Shown here one piece after another: positions 26,047 through 34,506 of a stretch of DNA of 64,000 bases. The stretch covers positions 1 to 64,000 of the forward strand of contig JAOZHT010000004.1 of the NCBI GenBank assembly GCA_026014735.1. Direction: 5' to 3'. Position numbers and translations under genes: made by a program. This DNA is from Candidatus Bathyarchaeota archaeon (GTDB lineage Archaea; Thermoproteota; Bathyarchaeia; Bathyarchaeales; Bathycorpusculaceae). The notes below the pieces were generated by a model, which made no database searches, was not told the origin of the DNA, and was given only the letters and a program-made list of their open reading frames with translations. Within the stretch, counting starts at the first letter, position 1; every line of letters starts with the position of its first letter.

Positions 26047-26060
26047 GCCCCTTTTGGGGC
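26047..26060 (+). terminator. Hairpin between convergent genes
   Basis: GCCCC TTTT GGGGC is a perfect 5-pair stem with a 4-base loop. It lies 11 bases after the RadA-like stop codon and just before the stop of the convergent TPR gene, so it may end both transcripts. Confidence 0.5.
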
Positions 26061-26067
26061 AAGGGGT

Positions 26068-26469
26068 TTAGGAGAACAACGAGAAGGAGGATTCTTCTTC
26101 AGGTTCCTCGTTTTTCTTGTTGAATTCCGCGATTTTCTTGTCTAGTTCCTCGGCTTCTTTGGTGTTGCCAAGTGCTTTTTGGCTGTCCCGCGCGTTTTCC
26201 AGTGCGCTGATGCCGTAGCGTTCAAAGCCCTTCGCGAAGGATATGTCGCTGGATTTGGTATATAGTTCAACTGCTTTCTCGTATTCTTTGAGGTTAAAGC
26301 TGCATTCAGCTGCTTTATAGTTCATTTCGGCTGCGCCGAAGTAGTTCTGTCCTTTATAGTAGAGGTCAGCGACTTTTACGAAGAGGTCGCGTGCTTCGGC
26401 TAGTTTGCCGTTTTCCATAATCGCCATGGCGTCTTTGTGGAGTTTAATGGGGTCTTCTTTTACACTCAT
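26068..26469 (-). CDS. TPR-repeat (SNAP-like) protein
   Basis: A 133-residue all-helical protein from ATG 26469 (MSVKEDP). Three tetratricopeptide-like repeats can be read (NGKLAEARDLFVKVADLYYK, NYFGAAEMNYKAAECSF, EYEKAVELYTKSSDI), then a charged tail ending ESSFSLFS. TPRs mediate protein contacts; the partner is unknown. The conserved-looking short tail could be a docking motif (inference). Confidence 0.75.
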   Translation of the reverse strand: MSVKEDPIKLHKDAMAIMENGKLAEARDLFVKVADLYYKGQNYFGAAEMNYKAAECSFNLKEYEKAVELYTKSSDISFAKGFERYGISALENARDSQKALGNTKEAEELDKKIAEFNKKNEEPEEESSFSLFS

Positions 26470-26688
26470 GATCATCAACTGCAAAATACTCTGCTTGTAC
26501 TCCCATTTAGAATTTTCCCTCCCCCAAATATCCCTAGCGCCTGTTTTTTTTTCTATACCCCCTTATTTATAGGCTCAACATATGCATAGAAGAAGGGGTT
26601 TTTTGTCTGCATCCTCTAGTTTTCGCTGGGAAAGAAGGCTGCCTGCTGATTTAATCTATGTGTGTCTAGGCAATTGCCCCGGTAGCAT

Positions 26689-26718
26689 CATCGATAAGAG
26701 ACCTTTTTGTCTTCGATG
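26689..26718 (+). promoter_or_regulatory. Leader hairpin upstream of the ECF gene
   Basis: CATCGA (26689-26694) pairs with TCGATG (26713-26718) and GAGAC with GTCTT around a CTTTTT loop. It sits in the 319-base gap (26470-26788) before the ECF S-component gene. The rest of that gap shows an AT/C-rich stretch and no gene. A riboswitch is possible but I recognise no known aptamer. Confidence 0.35.
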
Positions 26719-26751
26719 CATGAGTTGATAAGCACGCAAGCAGCGTATCAT

Positions 26752-26784
26752 TTATAGCTGATAAGTATGTACCTACAGCTATAA
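26752..26784 (+). promoter_or_regulatory. Perfect inverted repeat abutting the ECF gene start
   Basis: TTATAGCTG (26752-26760) and CAGCTATAA (26776-26784) are perfect inverted 9-mers around a 15-base spacer, ending 4 bases before the GTG at 26789. It could be a repressor operator overlapping the promoter or a hairpin controlling start access. The outer TTATAG/CTATAA may double as a TATA-like element. Confidence 0.5.
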
Positions 26785-26788
26785 CACC

Positions 26789-27343
26789 GTGATGACCATG
26801 AGTCAAAAACAGGAAAAGCAGTCCCCCGATAGGAAACGCTTAACCGTAATCCAGGTTGCAGTCTCAGGAGTCATGGCGGCACTAGTCATAGTCGCCACCG
26901 TCACGTTTCAGATACCAAACCCCGTCACACGGGGCTACACAAACATAGGCGACATCATGATTTTCGTCAGCGCCCTCACCTTTGGCCCAGTCGTCGGCGG
27001 CATCGCGGGTTCGGTGGGTTCAGCACTCGCCGATGTAATTTTGGGCTACGGCATCTTTGCACCCTTCACCTTCATCATTAAAGGAGCAGAAGGTACAATC
27101 GCGGGGTTAATCTCCAACCAAAAACGGCTCTGGCGTGACATATTAGCAGTAACGGTTGCCGGCGCAGAAATGGTCCTTGGGTACCTGCTGATTGAATATT
27201 TTGTGCTGGGGCTGGGCGTGGCTGCATTCGCCGAAATCCCCGGCAACGTCTCGCAGGTAGTTGTCGGCGGCTTGGTCGGTGTCCCCATCGCTCTGCTGCT
27301 TCGAAGAACGCTGCCTAAAAGTTGGAGAGCGCAACGCACTTAA
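26789..27343 (+). CDS. ECF transporter S component
   Basis: A 184-residue membrane protein with about six helices, the substrate-binding S subunit of an energy-coupling-factor vitamin importer. Typical are the first-helix AALVIVATVTFQIP, the NIGDIMIFVSALTFGPVVGGIAGSVGSALAD loop region and a basic tail. The EcfA/EcfT energising module is not adjacent, so it must share one. The start could be GTG 26789, ATG 26792 or ATG 26798. The downstream AIR-synthase-like gene is 26 bases away. ThiW/HmpT-like transport of a thiamine precursor is one option; the substrate is unproven. Confidence 0.85.
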   Translation: MMTMSQKQEKQSPDRKRLTVIQVAVSGVMAALVIVATVTFQIPNPVTRGYTNIGDIMIFVSALTFGPVVGGIAGSVGSALADVILGYGIFAPFTFIIKGAEGTIAGLISNQKRLWRDILAVTVAGAEMVLGYLLIEYFVLGLGVAAFAEIPGNVSQVVVGGLVGVPIALLLRRTLPKSWRAQRT

Positions 27344-27369
27344 AAGCTAGAATAAACAGAGGATAAAGT

Positions 27370-28377
27370 ATGAAGCTACCGACTGGAAAAATCCCCATTG
27401 AACTGCTAAAAGACATAGTTTTCAAGAACCTGGGCGCTCCCCGAGGCGAAGTCGTGCTTGGCCCAGCCGCCGGGGTAGACGGCGCCGTGCTGGATGTAGG
27501 CACCAAAAACGCCATCGTCTCCATGGACCCAATAACGGGGGCGGTGGAACGCATCGGCTGGGAAGCCATCAACGTCAACGCCAACGACGTCGCCACATTC
27601 GGGGTGGAACCAGCATTCTTCTTCAGCTGCATCATGCTGCCCGAGGGCGCAGACAGCAAAATCGTGGAAGCCATCAGCAGCCAAATGCACCACGCCGCCG
27701 CGGAGCTAGGCATAGCCATCGTGGGCGGCCACTGCGAATCCACGCCGGGGCTGACAAACCCCATTGTGGTAGGCTGCATCATGGGCTTAACCGAGAAGGG
27801 CAACTACGTGACGGCTGCGGGGGCAAAACCCGGCGACAAAATCATACTTACCAAATCCGCAGGCATCGAGGGCACGGCGATACTTGCCACAGACCGCGAA
27901 CTCCAACTGCGAGAGGTCTTCAGCCATACCATGCTCGACGACGCCAAACACTTCTACAGCCAAATCAGCGTCGTCAAAGACGCCTTAACCGCCTACCACG
28001 CGGGCGGAGTCCACGCCATGCATGACCCCACCGAAGGCGGCATCCTAAACGGCATCCACGAGATGGCAGACGCCGCAGGGCTGGGGGCAAGGGTGTCTGC
28101 GGAGAAAATCACGGTGGAGCCGGAAACCGCGAAGATCTGCCGCTTCTACGAAATCGACCCGTTGCAGCTCATTAGTTCAGGGGCGCTTCTGATTGCCGCT
28201 GCTCCGGAGGCTGCGGAAAAAATCGTTGATCGCCTCTGCAGGGAGAGAATTTACGCGGATGTCATCGGCGAATTCACGGGTAACGTTAACAAGCGGTTGC
28301 TGATGAAGGCGGATGGCTCAGCGGATATGCTGCCACGTCCCGTTTCAGACCATCTTTGGATAGCGTTAAGCCGATAA
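27370..28377 (+). CDS. AIR synthase-related / HypE-like ATP-dependent protein
   Basis: A 335-residue member of the PurM/ThiL/HypE superfamily, which phosphorylates or dehydrates substrates with ATP at a two-domain fold. It starts like HypE (KIPIELLKDIVF...GVDGAVLDVG). It keeps the metal/ATP residues (SMDPITG, NANDVATFG, VGGHCEST, HDPTEGG). It lacks the C-terminal cysteine (ends WIALSR) that HypE needs to carry the cyanide precursor, so it is not the hydrogenase protein; the true HypE is at 53.6 kb. Its place behind an ECF S component suggests cofactor salvage, such as a ThiL-like kinase (inference). Confidence 0.85.
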   Translation: MKLPTGKIPIELLKDIVFKNLGAPRGEVVLGPAAGVDGAVLDVGTKNAIVSMDPITGAVERIGWEAINVNANDVATFGVEPAFFFSCIMLPEGADSKIVEAISSQMHHAAAELGIAIVGGHCESTPGLTNPIVVGCIMGLTEKGNYVTAAGAKPGDKIILTKSAGIEGTAILATDRELQLREVFSHTMLDDAKHFYSQISVVKDALTAYHAGGVHAMHDPTEGGILNGIHEMADAAGLGARVSAEKITVEPETAKICRFYEIDPLQLISSGALLIAAAPEAAEKIVDRLCRERIYADVIGEFTGNVNKRLLMKADGSADMLPRPVSDHLWIALSR

Positions 28378-28384
28378 GAAAACG

Positions 28385-29140
28385 TTAGGTTTTATGCAAC
28401 CCATTGCGGAAGCCGTTGAGCGGCAGCTGCAGAGCCCAATACAAAAAGAACACCGGATAAAACAGCACGTACTCGTAGAGATGAGAGTAAACAAGGCAGC
28501 AGCGTAACTCCACGATTGATTGGCTTAAGCCGTTTTTTAGGCTCCAGTTATCCGGCGGCTTATCATGCAGACAATAAGCCTCCGACGCCACCAACACCTT
28601 ATAGCCGCGCCGCTCAATTAAGCGCACCAAATACGCATCCTCGTAGGCATGGAGTTCCTCAGGAATCCGAATCCCCGCCACCGCCTTATGCAGAATCAGC
28701 GTGTCATGCATTCCGCCCCGCAGCTTAAAGCATCGCCGCGCCACACGCATCTGAACCTTGAGAATATGCCGGTTTTTGACGTTAGGCAAAAGATCGATGT
28801 TTACTCCCCAAACCGCTCCAACGCCCTTAGAGGCATCGGATTGGATTTTACTAAACCAGCCTCGGCTAAGGATTACGTCGCTGTCCACAAACACAAACCA
28901 CTCCGTGGTCACTTTAGCTATGCCTGCGGTGCGTGCTCTGGCTCTTGAACCCTCCATCTGGAAAAGCTTGACGTTGCCGTATCTGCGGTTGAATTCGTCA
29001 AGGATTTTGAGTGTGCGGTCGCTGGAGAAGCCATCGATGACGATGAGGTTTTTGATGGGCACGTTTTGGTAAACAGAGGTTAAGCATTTGCGTAGGAGAT
29101 GCTGGCTGTTTTTGGTCAACAAGACGACGTCGACTTGCAT
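28385..29140 (-). CDS. Family 2 glycosyltransferase
   Basis: A GT-A fold sugar transferase: VDVVLLTKNS start, VIDGFSSDRT, ARARTAGI and the DxD-like FVDSDVILS. A C-terminal hydrophobic segment (YVLFYPVFFLYWALQL) may touch the membrane. It is a close paralogue of the next gene, with shared phrases such as LIVxDG and NRRYGNVK. ATG 29140 is behind GAGGGC; an in-frame TTG at 29152 is less likely. It is the last gene of a methyltransferase-GT2-GT2 set. Confidence 0.9.
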   Translation of the reverse strand: MQVDVVLLTKNSQHLLRKCLTSVYQNVPIKNLIVIDGFSSDRTLKILDEFNRRYGNVKLFQMEGSRARARTAGIAKVTTEWFVFVDSDVILSRGWFSKIQSDASKGVGAVWGVNIDLLPNVKNRHILKVQMRVARRCFKLRGGMHDTLILHKAVAGIRIPEELHAYEDAYLVRLIERRGYKVLVASEAYCLHDKPPDNWSLKNGLSQSIVELRCCLVYSHLYEYVLFYPVFFLYWALQLPLNGFRNGLHKT

Positions 29141-29219
29141 AGGTGCCCTCAATGTAGTAGCTACATGTTAATGGTTACCTTTACCCTTAAAAATATGTAA
29201 CCTAAGCTTTTGTTTTCGT

Positions 29220-29957
29220 TTAGGGCGAGAGCATCTGGTAGATTGAGTAGGCAGTATAGAAGCCGTAAGCCAAGATTAGCCTGCTGATTAATCGGGGGTT
29301 CCCAAACCGGAAGGACTCCGCCATCAGATCTAAACTTCCCCTCAGACTCCAAACGGTCTCGGGGCGGTAATGGATACAGAAGGGGCTATAGCAGGGCACA
29401 ACACGGTAGCCCTTGGCGGTTATCCAGTCTTTGATGTAGGCGTCCTCGAATACATGCAGGTCAGGGGGGATATGTATGTCCCGCATGAGGCTACTTCGGA
29501 TGAGAGTGTCATGGGTGCCTCCTCGAACCTCAAAAATCTTGCGGGTGGTCGTGAGAAACAGCCGCAGCGTCTTGGGCTTGGTTATGGTGGACCAAACCTC
29601 AATGCCCCATACTGCCCCAACGTCGGGTCCGATGTATTTTTTGGCTTTCTCATACCAGCCCTGGCAGAGCACCACGTCGCTGTCCACAAACATAAACCAC
29701 TCCGTTTCAACGTTTTCAATGCCTCGTTGGCGCGCGGTGGCGCGGGTGCCCCCATCGAGGATTACTTTTACGTTGCCGTATCTGCGGTTGAAGTCCTCAA
29801 GGATCCTGTGGGTGCCGTCGACGGAGTAACCGTCCACCACAATCAATCGTGCAACCGGCACGTTCTGGTAGATGGATTCGATGCAGCGGCGAAGCATACG
29901 CTGGCTGTTTTTGGTTATCAGGACCACATCGATTGAGTCATCAGCCACCGCATTCAC
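29220..29957 (-). CDS. Family 2 glycosyltransferase, tandem paralogue
   Basis: A 245-residue GT2 enzyme with IDVVLITKNSQRMLRRC, VVDGYSVDGT and FVDSDVVLCQGW (DxD-like). It is clearly related to the downstream gene. Start GTG 29957 overlaps the methyltransferase stop by four bases (GTGA), which implies coupled translation. It presumably adds a sugar to a lipid- or protein-linked glycan together with its neighbours. Confidence 0.9.
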   Translation of the reverse strand: MNAVADDSIDVVLITKNSQRMLRRCIESIYQNVPVARLIVVDGYSVDGTHRILEDFNRRYGNVKVILDGGTRATARQRGIENVETEWFMFVDSDVVLCQGWYEKAKKYIGPDVGAVWGIEVWSTITKPKTLRLFLTTTRKIFEVRGGTHDTLIRSSLMRDIHIPPDLHVFEDAYIKDWITAKGYRVVPCYSPFCIHYRPETVWSLRGSLDLMAESFRFGNPRLISRLILAYGFYTAYSIYQMLSP

Positions 29958-30616
29958 TTCCTTGCCGCTATCCTAACGGTTAATCCATACGTTGGAAAGC
30001 GAAACGACCTAAAAAACAGCTTGCCCCCAAACCGAGCAGCCAAATCATAGAAGGACTCCACAGATAAAGCCCCAAACCCTAAACGTCCAGTAACTGTTTC
30101 CCACTCCGCCTGCGTTCGGGTGCTTATGTGTGTTTGGTCGTAGTCCCGCATCAGCCTACGCAGGGGCTTCTCCACCTTCCGGTTTGGGGTGGTGCAGACA
30201 AGTACGCCTCTGCAGACCTTAAACATGCCGTATAGCGCCTGCTCAGGATGGGGCAGATGCTCCAGCACATCAAAACACGTGACCAAATCAAACGTATCGG
30301 CCTGAAAGGGCAAAGCGGTTTGGGCGTCGCCGACCAAAAATTCGCCGCTGCCAGCCTTCGCCTGCCTCGTGCCCCATGCGGAAACATCCATGCCCACGGC
30401 TTGGTAGCCTGATTCTGAGAGGGCCTGCGTGGTGAATCCGTAGGCGCAGCCGACGTCTAATGCTTGTTTACCCTGACCGTTTAAAAGGGGCATGTTGAGG
30501 GTTTGGGAGGCCCACTGTAATACTTCCAGTACATGCCGCTTAACCAGCTGCTGTTTTAGCGTGTACTTTCTTGTTTGGAAGTAACTCTGGGTGTATGCCA
30601 ATCCGGTGCCCGCCAT
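29954..30616 (-). CDS. SAM-dependent methyltransferase (class I)
   Basis: A 220-residue methyltransferase. Motif I is ALDVGCAYGFTTQAL, the acidic residue after strand 2 is in VGMDVS, and motif IV is FDLVTCFDVLEHLPHP. This type often methylates sugars or lipids in glycan clusters. It is the first gene of the GT2 operon and overlaps the next start. The C-terminal part is basic and ends IAARK. Confidence 0.9.
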   Translation of the reverse strand: MAGTGLAYTQSYFQTRKYTLKQQLVKRHVLEVLQWASQTLNMPLLNGQGKQALDVGCAYGFTTQALSESGYQAVGMDVSAWGTRQAKAGSGEFLVGDAQTALPFQADTFDLVTCFDVLEHLPHPEQALYGMFKVCRGVLVCTTPNRKVEKPLRRLMRDYDQTHISTRTQAEWETVTGRLGFGALSVESFYDLAARFGGKLFFRSFRFPTYGLTVRIAARK

Positions 30617-30774
30617 TATCTTTTATGCGGGGTTGCTTTTATGTTCAAGCCCAAATCACCCTGCCCGCGGCACAGAGGAAAACAACAAAAACACAGGTGC
30701 AACTGATAACGGTTTTATAGTTGTCCAGACTGAATACTCTAAACAAAAAGTTAAGCGGCAGTGAAAATTAAGGT

Positions 30775-31809
30775 TTGACAACGGGCATAAAAAAGGCATT
30801 ATCCATCGCGAGGCGTTCCTTGGCTTCAGGTAAACCCCATCATGCACAGTGGCTAGTTACCAGAAAATGCAACTACCGCTGCGTAGGCTGCAACGTCTGG
30901 AAAGAACAGGATCCCAATGAACTGTCAACCGAAGAAATAAAGAAGGGGCTAGACATCCTCAAAAACGCAGGCATAATCGAGCTGGTTATCTCAGGCGGCG
31001 ACCCCCTGCTAAGGCCCGACATCGGCGAAATCCTCGATTACGCCTCAGAGCGCTTCGTCACAACCGTCTACGATAACGGCAGCATGGCGGCAAAAAAAAT
31101 TGATCTGCTGCGCAAAGTCGATTTTGTCGCGTTATCCATCGACAGCCTAGATGAAGCCAAGAACGATTACATCAAGGCGGTTCCGGGCGCCTGGAAAAAC
31201 GCCATGGCAGCCGTCGAATTGCTCCAGAAGGAAAAGCTCCCCGTGAGCGTTACCCCCACGATTAGCCAAAAGAACCTCTATGAAATCGTGGATATAACCA
31301 ATTACTTCACCGGCAGGGGCGTCCCAGTGTGGTACTGCCTCTACAGCTATGACACCTCCGAGGACAGCAAGCAGCTCTTCAGGATAGGTAAAGCAAACGA
31401 CGAATTCGTAATAACAGACAAAAAAGCCATGGTGAACCTCTGCAACCAACTTATCGAAATGAAGAAAACAAACAAGAACATACTGATGACCACCAAGCTC
31501 CTTGAGACACTCCGCAGCCTCTTTGACGAGGAACAGCGAACCTGGAAATGCCAAGCACTCAGCAGCTTCTTGGTGGTGGATCACCTCGGCAGAGTTGCGC
31601 CTTGCCACAGCAGAAACTATTTGGGCAGCGTCTTTGATTTACCGCAGAAAATGAAAAGCGAAGAGTTCAAGGCTCTACGCAAGGACCTCCATGACTGCAC
31701 CCAATGCAACTACCTCTGCTACGTATTCTACTCCCTATACGGCTCCCCCAGGGGTCACATTGCCCTAGCAAGGGAACAGTGGAAAAACGCCAAGCTGCTC
31801 CTCAAGTAG
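30775..31809 (+). CDS. Radical SAM protein with SPASM-like C-terminus
   Basis: A 344-residue enzyme with the 4Fe-4S motif CNYRCVGC (Cys 32, 36, 39), the SGGDPLLRPD SAM motif, and LSIDSLDEAKN. Further cysteines (WKCQAL, APCHS and DCTQCNYLC) near the C-terminus should hold an auxiliary cluster, as in SPASM/twitch proteins. These modify peptides, proteins or small molecules. The substrate is unknown; divergence from a glycan operon gives no firm clue. Start TTG 30775 has only a weak AGG upstream. Confidence 0.88.
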   Translation: MTTGIKKALSIARRSLASGKPHHAQWLVTRKCNYRCVGCNVWKEQDPNELSTEEIKKGLDILKNAGIIELVISGGDPLLRPDIGEILDYASERFVTTVYDNGSMAAKKIDLLRKVDFVALSIDSLDEAKNDYIKAVPGAWKNAMAAVELLQKEKLPVSVTPTISQKNLYEIVDITNYFTGRGVPVWYCLYSYDTSEDSKQLFRIGKANDEFVITDKKAMVNLCNQLIEMKKTNKNILMTTKLLETLRSLFDEEQRTWKCQALSSFLVVDHLGRVAPCHSRNYLGSVFDLPQKMKSEEFKALRKDLHDCTQCNYLCYVFYSLYGSPRGHIALAREQWKNAKLLLK

Positions 31810-31814
31810 CTTGC

Positions 31815-32060
31815 CTATAGCTCCAAGTTCTGGATCGCGGAGAAGCACCCCGTGAACATACTTGCCAGCTGCCGACTGTTAGGCTGCGGCGCCTCCATAT
31901 CTGCAACGCAGGCAATACAGATCAAAGATATGTCATTGCTTATCAATCTTGGGCCGGCGTCACGGGGCCGCCTAAGCTCTATGGCAGCGGGCAAAAACAG
32001 CAGTGAACCCATAAAAGCCGAGGTACCCACCAAAGCAGCAACCACCAATTCTATAGCCAA
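31815..32060 (-). CDS. Small hypothetical membrane-anchored protein
   Basis: An 81-residue frame with one hydrophobic helix (IELVVAALVGTSAFMGSLLFLPAA) followed by ELRRPRDAGPRLI and a cysteine-containing C-terminal part. It is directly after the large GT2 gene, and the open frame reaches back past that gene's stop, so translation may be coupled. The chosen start is TTG 32060 behind GAAGAAGAG. No family is assigned. Confidence 0.5.
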   Translation of the reverse strand: MAIELVVAALVGTSAFMGSLLFLPAAIELRRPRDAGPRLISNDISLICIACVADMEAPQPNSRQLASMFTGCFSAIQNLEL

Positions 32061-32088
32061 CTCTTCTTCGCCTCGCAGGTTTGGTTTT

Positions 32089-33327
32089 TCAGCATAATCT
32101 CTCTCCTTTACCAGAATGCACAGTTTTTACCCAACCATGCTGCCGCCGCCTCAGTTTCGCCGCGGCTAAATCAAAGATGGCAAGCATACAGATGGGCATG
32201 TTATAGAGGAAAGTCACCATGGATAATGGAACCAGCCACTGCGTTCGCCTCCGACCGTCCAGGTATAAGCCTACGCTGACCTCAAAGAAGGGTGCAAAGT
32301 TGCCTACGAAGCTGTAGAGGGACAGGGGAAGAATGATTGTTAAAGCGAAGAGGTAATAGCTGTTTAGAAGCGGATTCATGTTGGAGCAAATCAGAATTAA
32401 ACCCATAATGAAGGAAGCAAACACCAGAATCGGCATAAAGTAGATGTTAAGCAGCAGCAACCCATCGATTTTCTGCTTCACATCCAGCTTGGTGGTGCAG
32501 AGCACACTCCAAAAATGCTTAAAGAAGCATTGCATATGCCCCTTTGCCCAGCGTTTCCGCTGCCGCCAATACGAAGCCCAAGTGTTAACGGCTTCTTCGT
32601 AGCATTCAGCGTTAACGTCATATTTTATTCGGTAGCCAGACAGGTAAATCCTAAAAGTCAAATCAGTGTCCTCCGCTAAAACCCCCTCATCCCATCCGCC
32701 CAACTGCTCCAGCACACAGCGGCGAAAACCACCCACGGTGCCCCCGAACTGCGTAATCAACCCCAAAATATCCCTTGCCTCCTGATCAACACGGTAACCG
32801 CCCACACGCTCCAACGCCACCAGGCGAGTTATCGCATTCTCAGGCTCATTTAGCACCACCACTCTACCCTGGACCGCCCCGACTTTGAGATCAGTGAAGG
32901 CGGCGGTAAGTTGCCTGACAATCTCTATGGATGGGTAATAGTCAGCGTCAAAGCAGAGGATGATTTCGCCGCGAGCGCCTTTGAAGCCCTCGTTCATGGC
33001 GGCGGCTTTGCCAATTCCACCGTGGGAGCCGCGGTGCAGCACCTCCATGTAGGGGTAATGTTTTTGGTAGTCGTCAGCGATTTTGCCCGTGTGGTCAGTG
33101 GAGGAATCATCGATAACGATGATCTGCAGTTTATTTTTGGGGTAGGCCACCTCGGTGAGGCGCTGTAGCAGTCGCCCAAGGACTCTTTCTTCATTTCTAG
33201 CGGGGATAAGGATGGATACAGTTGGCTCAAAGGGGATTGCGGCGGCGGGGACGGTTTTTGGTGGGTTGTTGGCTTTTTTTAGCACCGCCAAAGTGAAGAT
33301 GTAGTGGCGGATGAGGTAGGCAAACAT
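32089..33327 (-). CDS. Membrane-bound processive-type family 2 glycosyltransferase
   Basis: A 412-residue enzyme resembling cellulose/hyaluronan synthases: VSILIPARNEERVLGRLL, DDSSTDHT, CFDADYYP (DxD), LAEDTDLTFR (ED) and the QRKRW acceptor motif, followed by four or so membrane helices. It likely extends or exports a polysaccharide. The ATG at 33327 cuts into a hydrophobic helix that begins earlier in frame (IEAIEFFFIALSVL), so the real start may be a non-ATG codon near 33369-33375 overlapping the upstream stop. Confidence 0.9.
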   Translation of the reverse strand: MFAYLIRHYIFTLAVLKKANNPPKTVPAAAIPFEPTVSILIPARNEERVLGRLLQRLTEVAYPKNKLQIIVIDDSSTDHTGKIADDYQKHYPYMEVLHRGSHGGIGKAAAMNEGFKGARGEIILCFDADYYPSIEIVRQLTAAFTDLKVGAVQGRVVVLNEPENAITRLVALERVGGYRVDQEARDILGLITQFGGTVGGFRRCVLEQLGGWDEGVLAEDTDLTFRIYLSGYRIKYDVNAECYEEAVNTWASYWRQRKRWAKGHMQCFFKHFWSVLCTTKLDVKQKIDGLLLLNIYFMPILVFASFIMGLILICSNMNPLLNSYYLFALTIILPLSLYSFVGNFAPFFEVSVGLYLDGRRRTQWLVPLSMVTFLYNMPICMLAIFDLAAAKLRRRQHGWVKTVHSGKGERLC

Positions 33328-33364
33328 GAGAACGCTTAGAGCGATGAAGAAAAATTCTATGGCT

Positions 33365-33760
33365 TCAATTATCAGCTGCTATCACCTGCGGGGCCCGGAA
33401 GCGTAGAAACGTTAGGCTAAGGGACCAAAAAGAGATAACTAGAAACGAGTTGAAGAGGGGATAACTTATGGTGTAGAGGACTTTGAGGGTGGAATCTGAA
33501 ACTAAGTTGATGCTGGCGACTGAAAGGGTAAGCGCGTGGAAGAGGCAGTTCCATGTGGCGAATAGTATGTTGCCGGCGGTTATCAGGCCCAGTTTGGTGA
33601 GGGGGTTGCCTTGGAGTCTGGACATGAGTGAGATGAAGAGTGCGTTGAAGATTAGCAGGGCGATGGTTGATTGGAAATCTGCTTGAAGGTGGGTTATGAG
33701 GAGGGATAGCAGGATTATTTCCACCAGTAGGAATTCGGCTAGCCGCCTTATCAGTTGCAT
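33365..33760 (-). CDS. Four-helix membrane protein
   Basis: A 131-residue hydrophobic protein with about four helices, a short basic loop (MSRLQGNPLTK) and a polar C-terminus. It immediately precedes the membrane glycosyltransferase and probably overlaps its true start. It may be an accessory subunit of that enzyme (inference). ATG 33760. Confidence 0.65.
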   Translation of the reverse strand: MQLIRRLAEFLLVEIILLSLLITHLQADFQSTIALLIFNALFISLMSRLQGNPLTKLGLITAGNILFATWNCLFHALTLSVASINLVSDSTLKVLYTISYPLFNSFLVISFWSLSLTFLRFRAPQVIAADN

Positions 33761-33854
33761 GCTTCTCCCTTCCCGTTTCTCCAGTAATAAGTATTGATAA
33801 AGGGCTATTGCATGTTTTGTGCTTTTAAAGGTGCGGAAACTATGTTTTAGAAGA

Positions 33855-34493
33855 TTAATCTTCTGAATCTGAATCAGATTTTGTAAGAACTAATTTGTCG
33901 ACCACCCGACAAAGCACCTCAAACACTTCCACCGCATTCAGACTGTTAGTGTCCAAAACAAAATCAAACGGCGAAAGATCCTCGCCTAAAACAAAACCAT
34001 AAAGCTGCAGATAAATCGCTTTAGTATGATCCTCTTTCTCCTTAAGCATCTTAACCGCCTGCTCCAAAGTCAAGTTATCCCTCTGGGCAACCCTTGCAGC
34101 TCGGTTCTCAAAAGAGGCTTCCAGCCAAATCTTAAAGCCGCCGCCCTTATAGAGCCAAGGCATAGTCCAGCTGTCCAGCAAAACATTCCCCTCCGAGGCA
34201 TACTGAAGCAGCTTATCGTCAACAGCCTTATCGAATTTGGGGTTGCTGACGCGTTCTTTTAGAAATTTTATGCCAACAGGGTTTTCCCACCAGCCCTCGA
34301 TGGTTATGTCATATCCCTCATCTTTAGCTAGGGCTTTGAGTGCATCGCCGCCAGAGTAGTAGCGGAGCCCATATTTCTCTGCGATTTTCTTTGCCAGAGT
34401 GCTTTTGCCCGTGCCCGCCATGCCAGAGATGCATATGACCATTTTAGGGGTGGCTTGGCAGGTGTGGTTGGGTTGGGGCATGTTAGGGGTCAT
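33855..34493 (-). CDS. cmk: Cytidylate kinase, archaeal type
   Basis: Phosphorylates CMP/dCMP with ATP. The P-loop SGMAGTGKST is at about residues 23-32, YYSGGDALKALA follows, and DSWTMPWLY and the RDNLTLEQAVKMLKEKEDH lid region are complete. Family members usually start at MVICISG, so ATG 34442 is a good alternative start that removes 17 residues. In archaea cmk commonly follows the DUF106 gene downstream of secY, exactly as here. Confidence 0.92.
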   Translation of the reverse strand: MTPNMPQPNHTCQATPKMVICISGMAGTGKSTLAKKIAEKYGLRYYSGGDALKALAKDEGYDITIEGWWENPVGIKFLKERVSNPKFDKAVDDKLLQYASEGNVLLDSWTMPWLYKGGGFKIWLEASFENRAARVAQRDNLTLEQAVKMLKEKEDHTKAIYLQLYGFVLGEDLSPFDFVLDTNSLNAVEVFEVLCRVVDKLVLTKSDSDSED

Positions 34494-34506
34494 CTCTATC
34501 GGGGAG

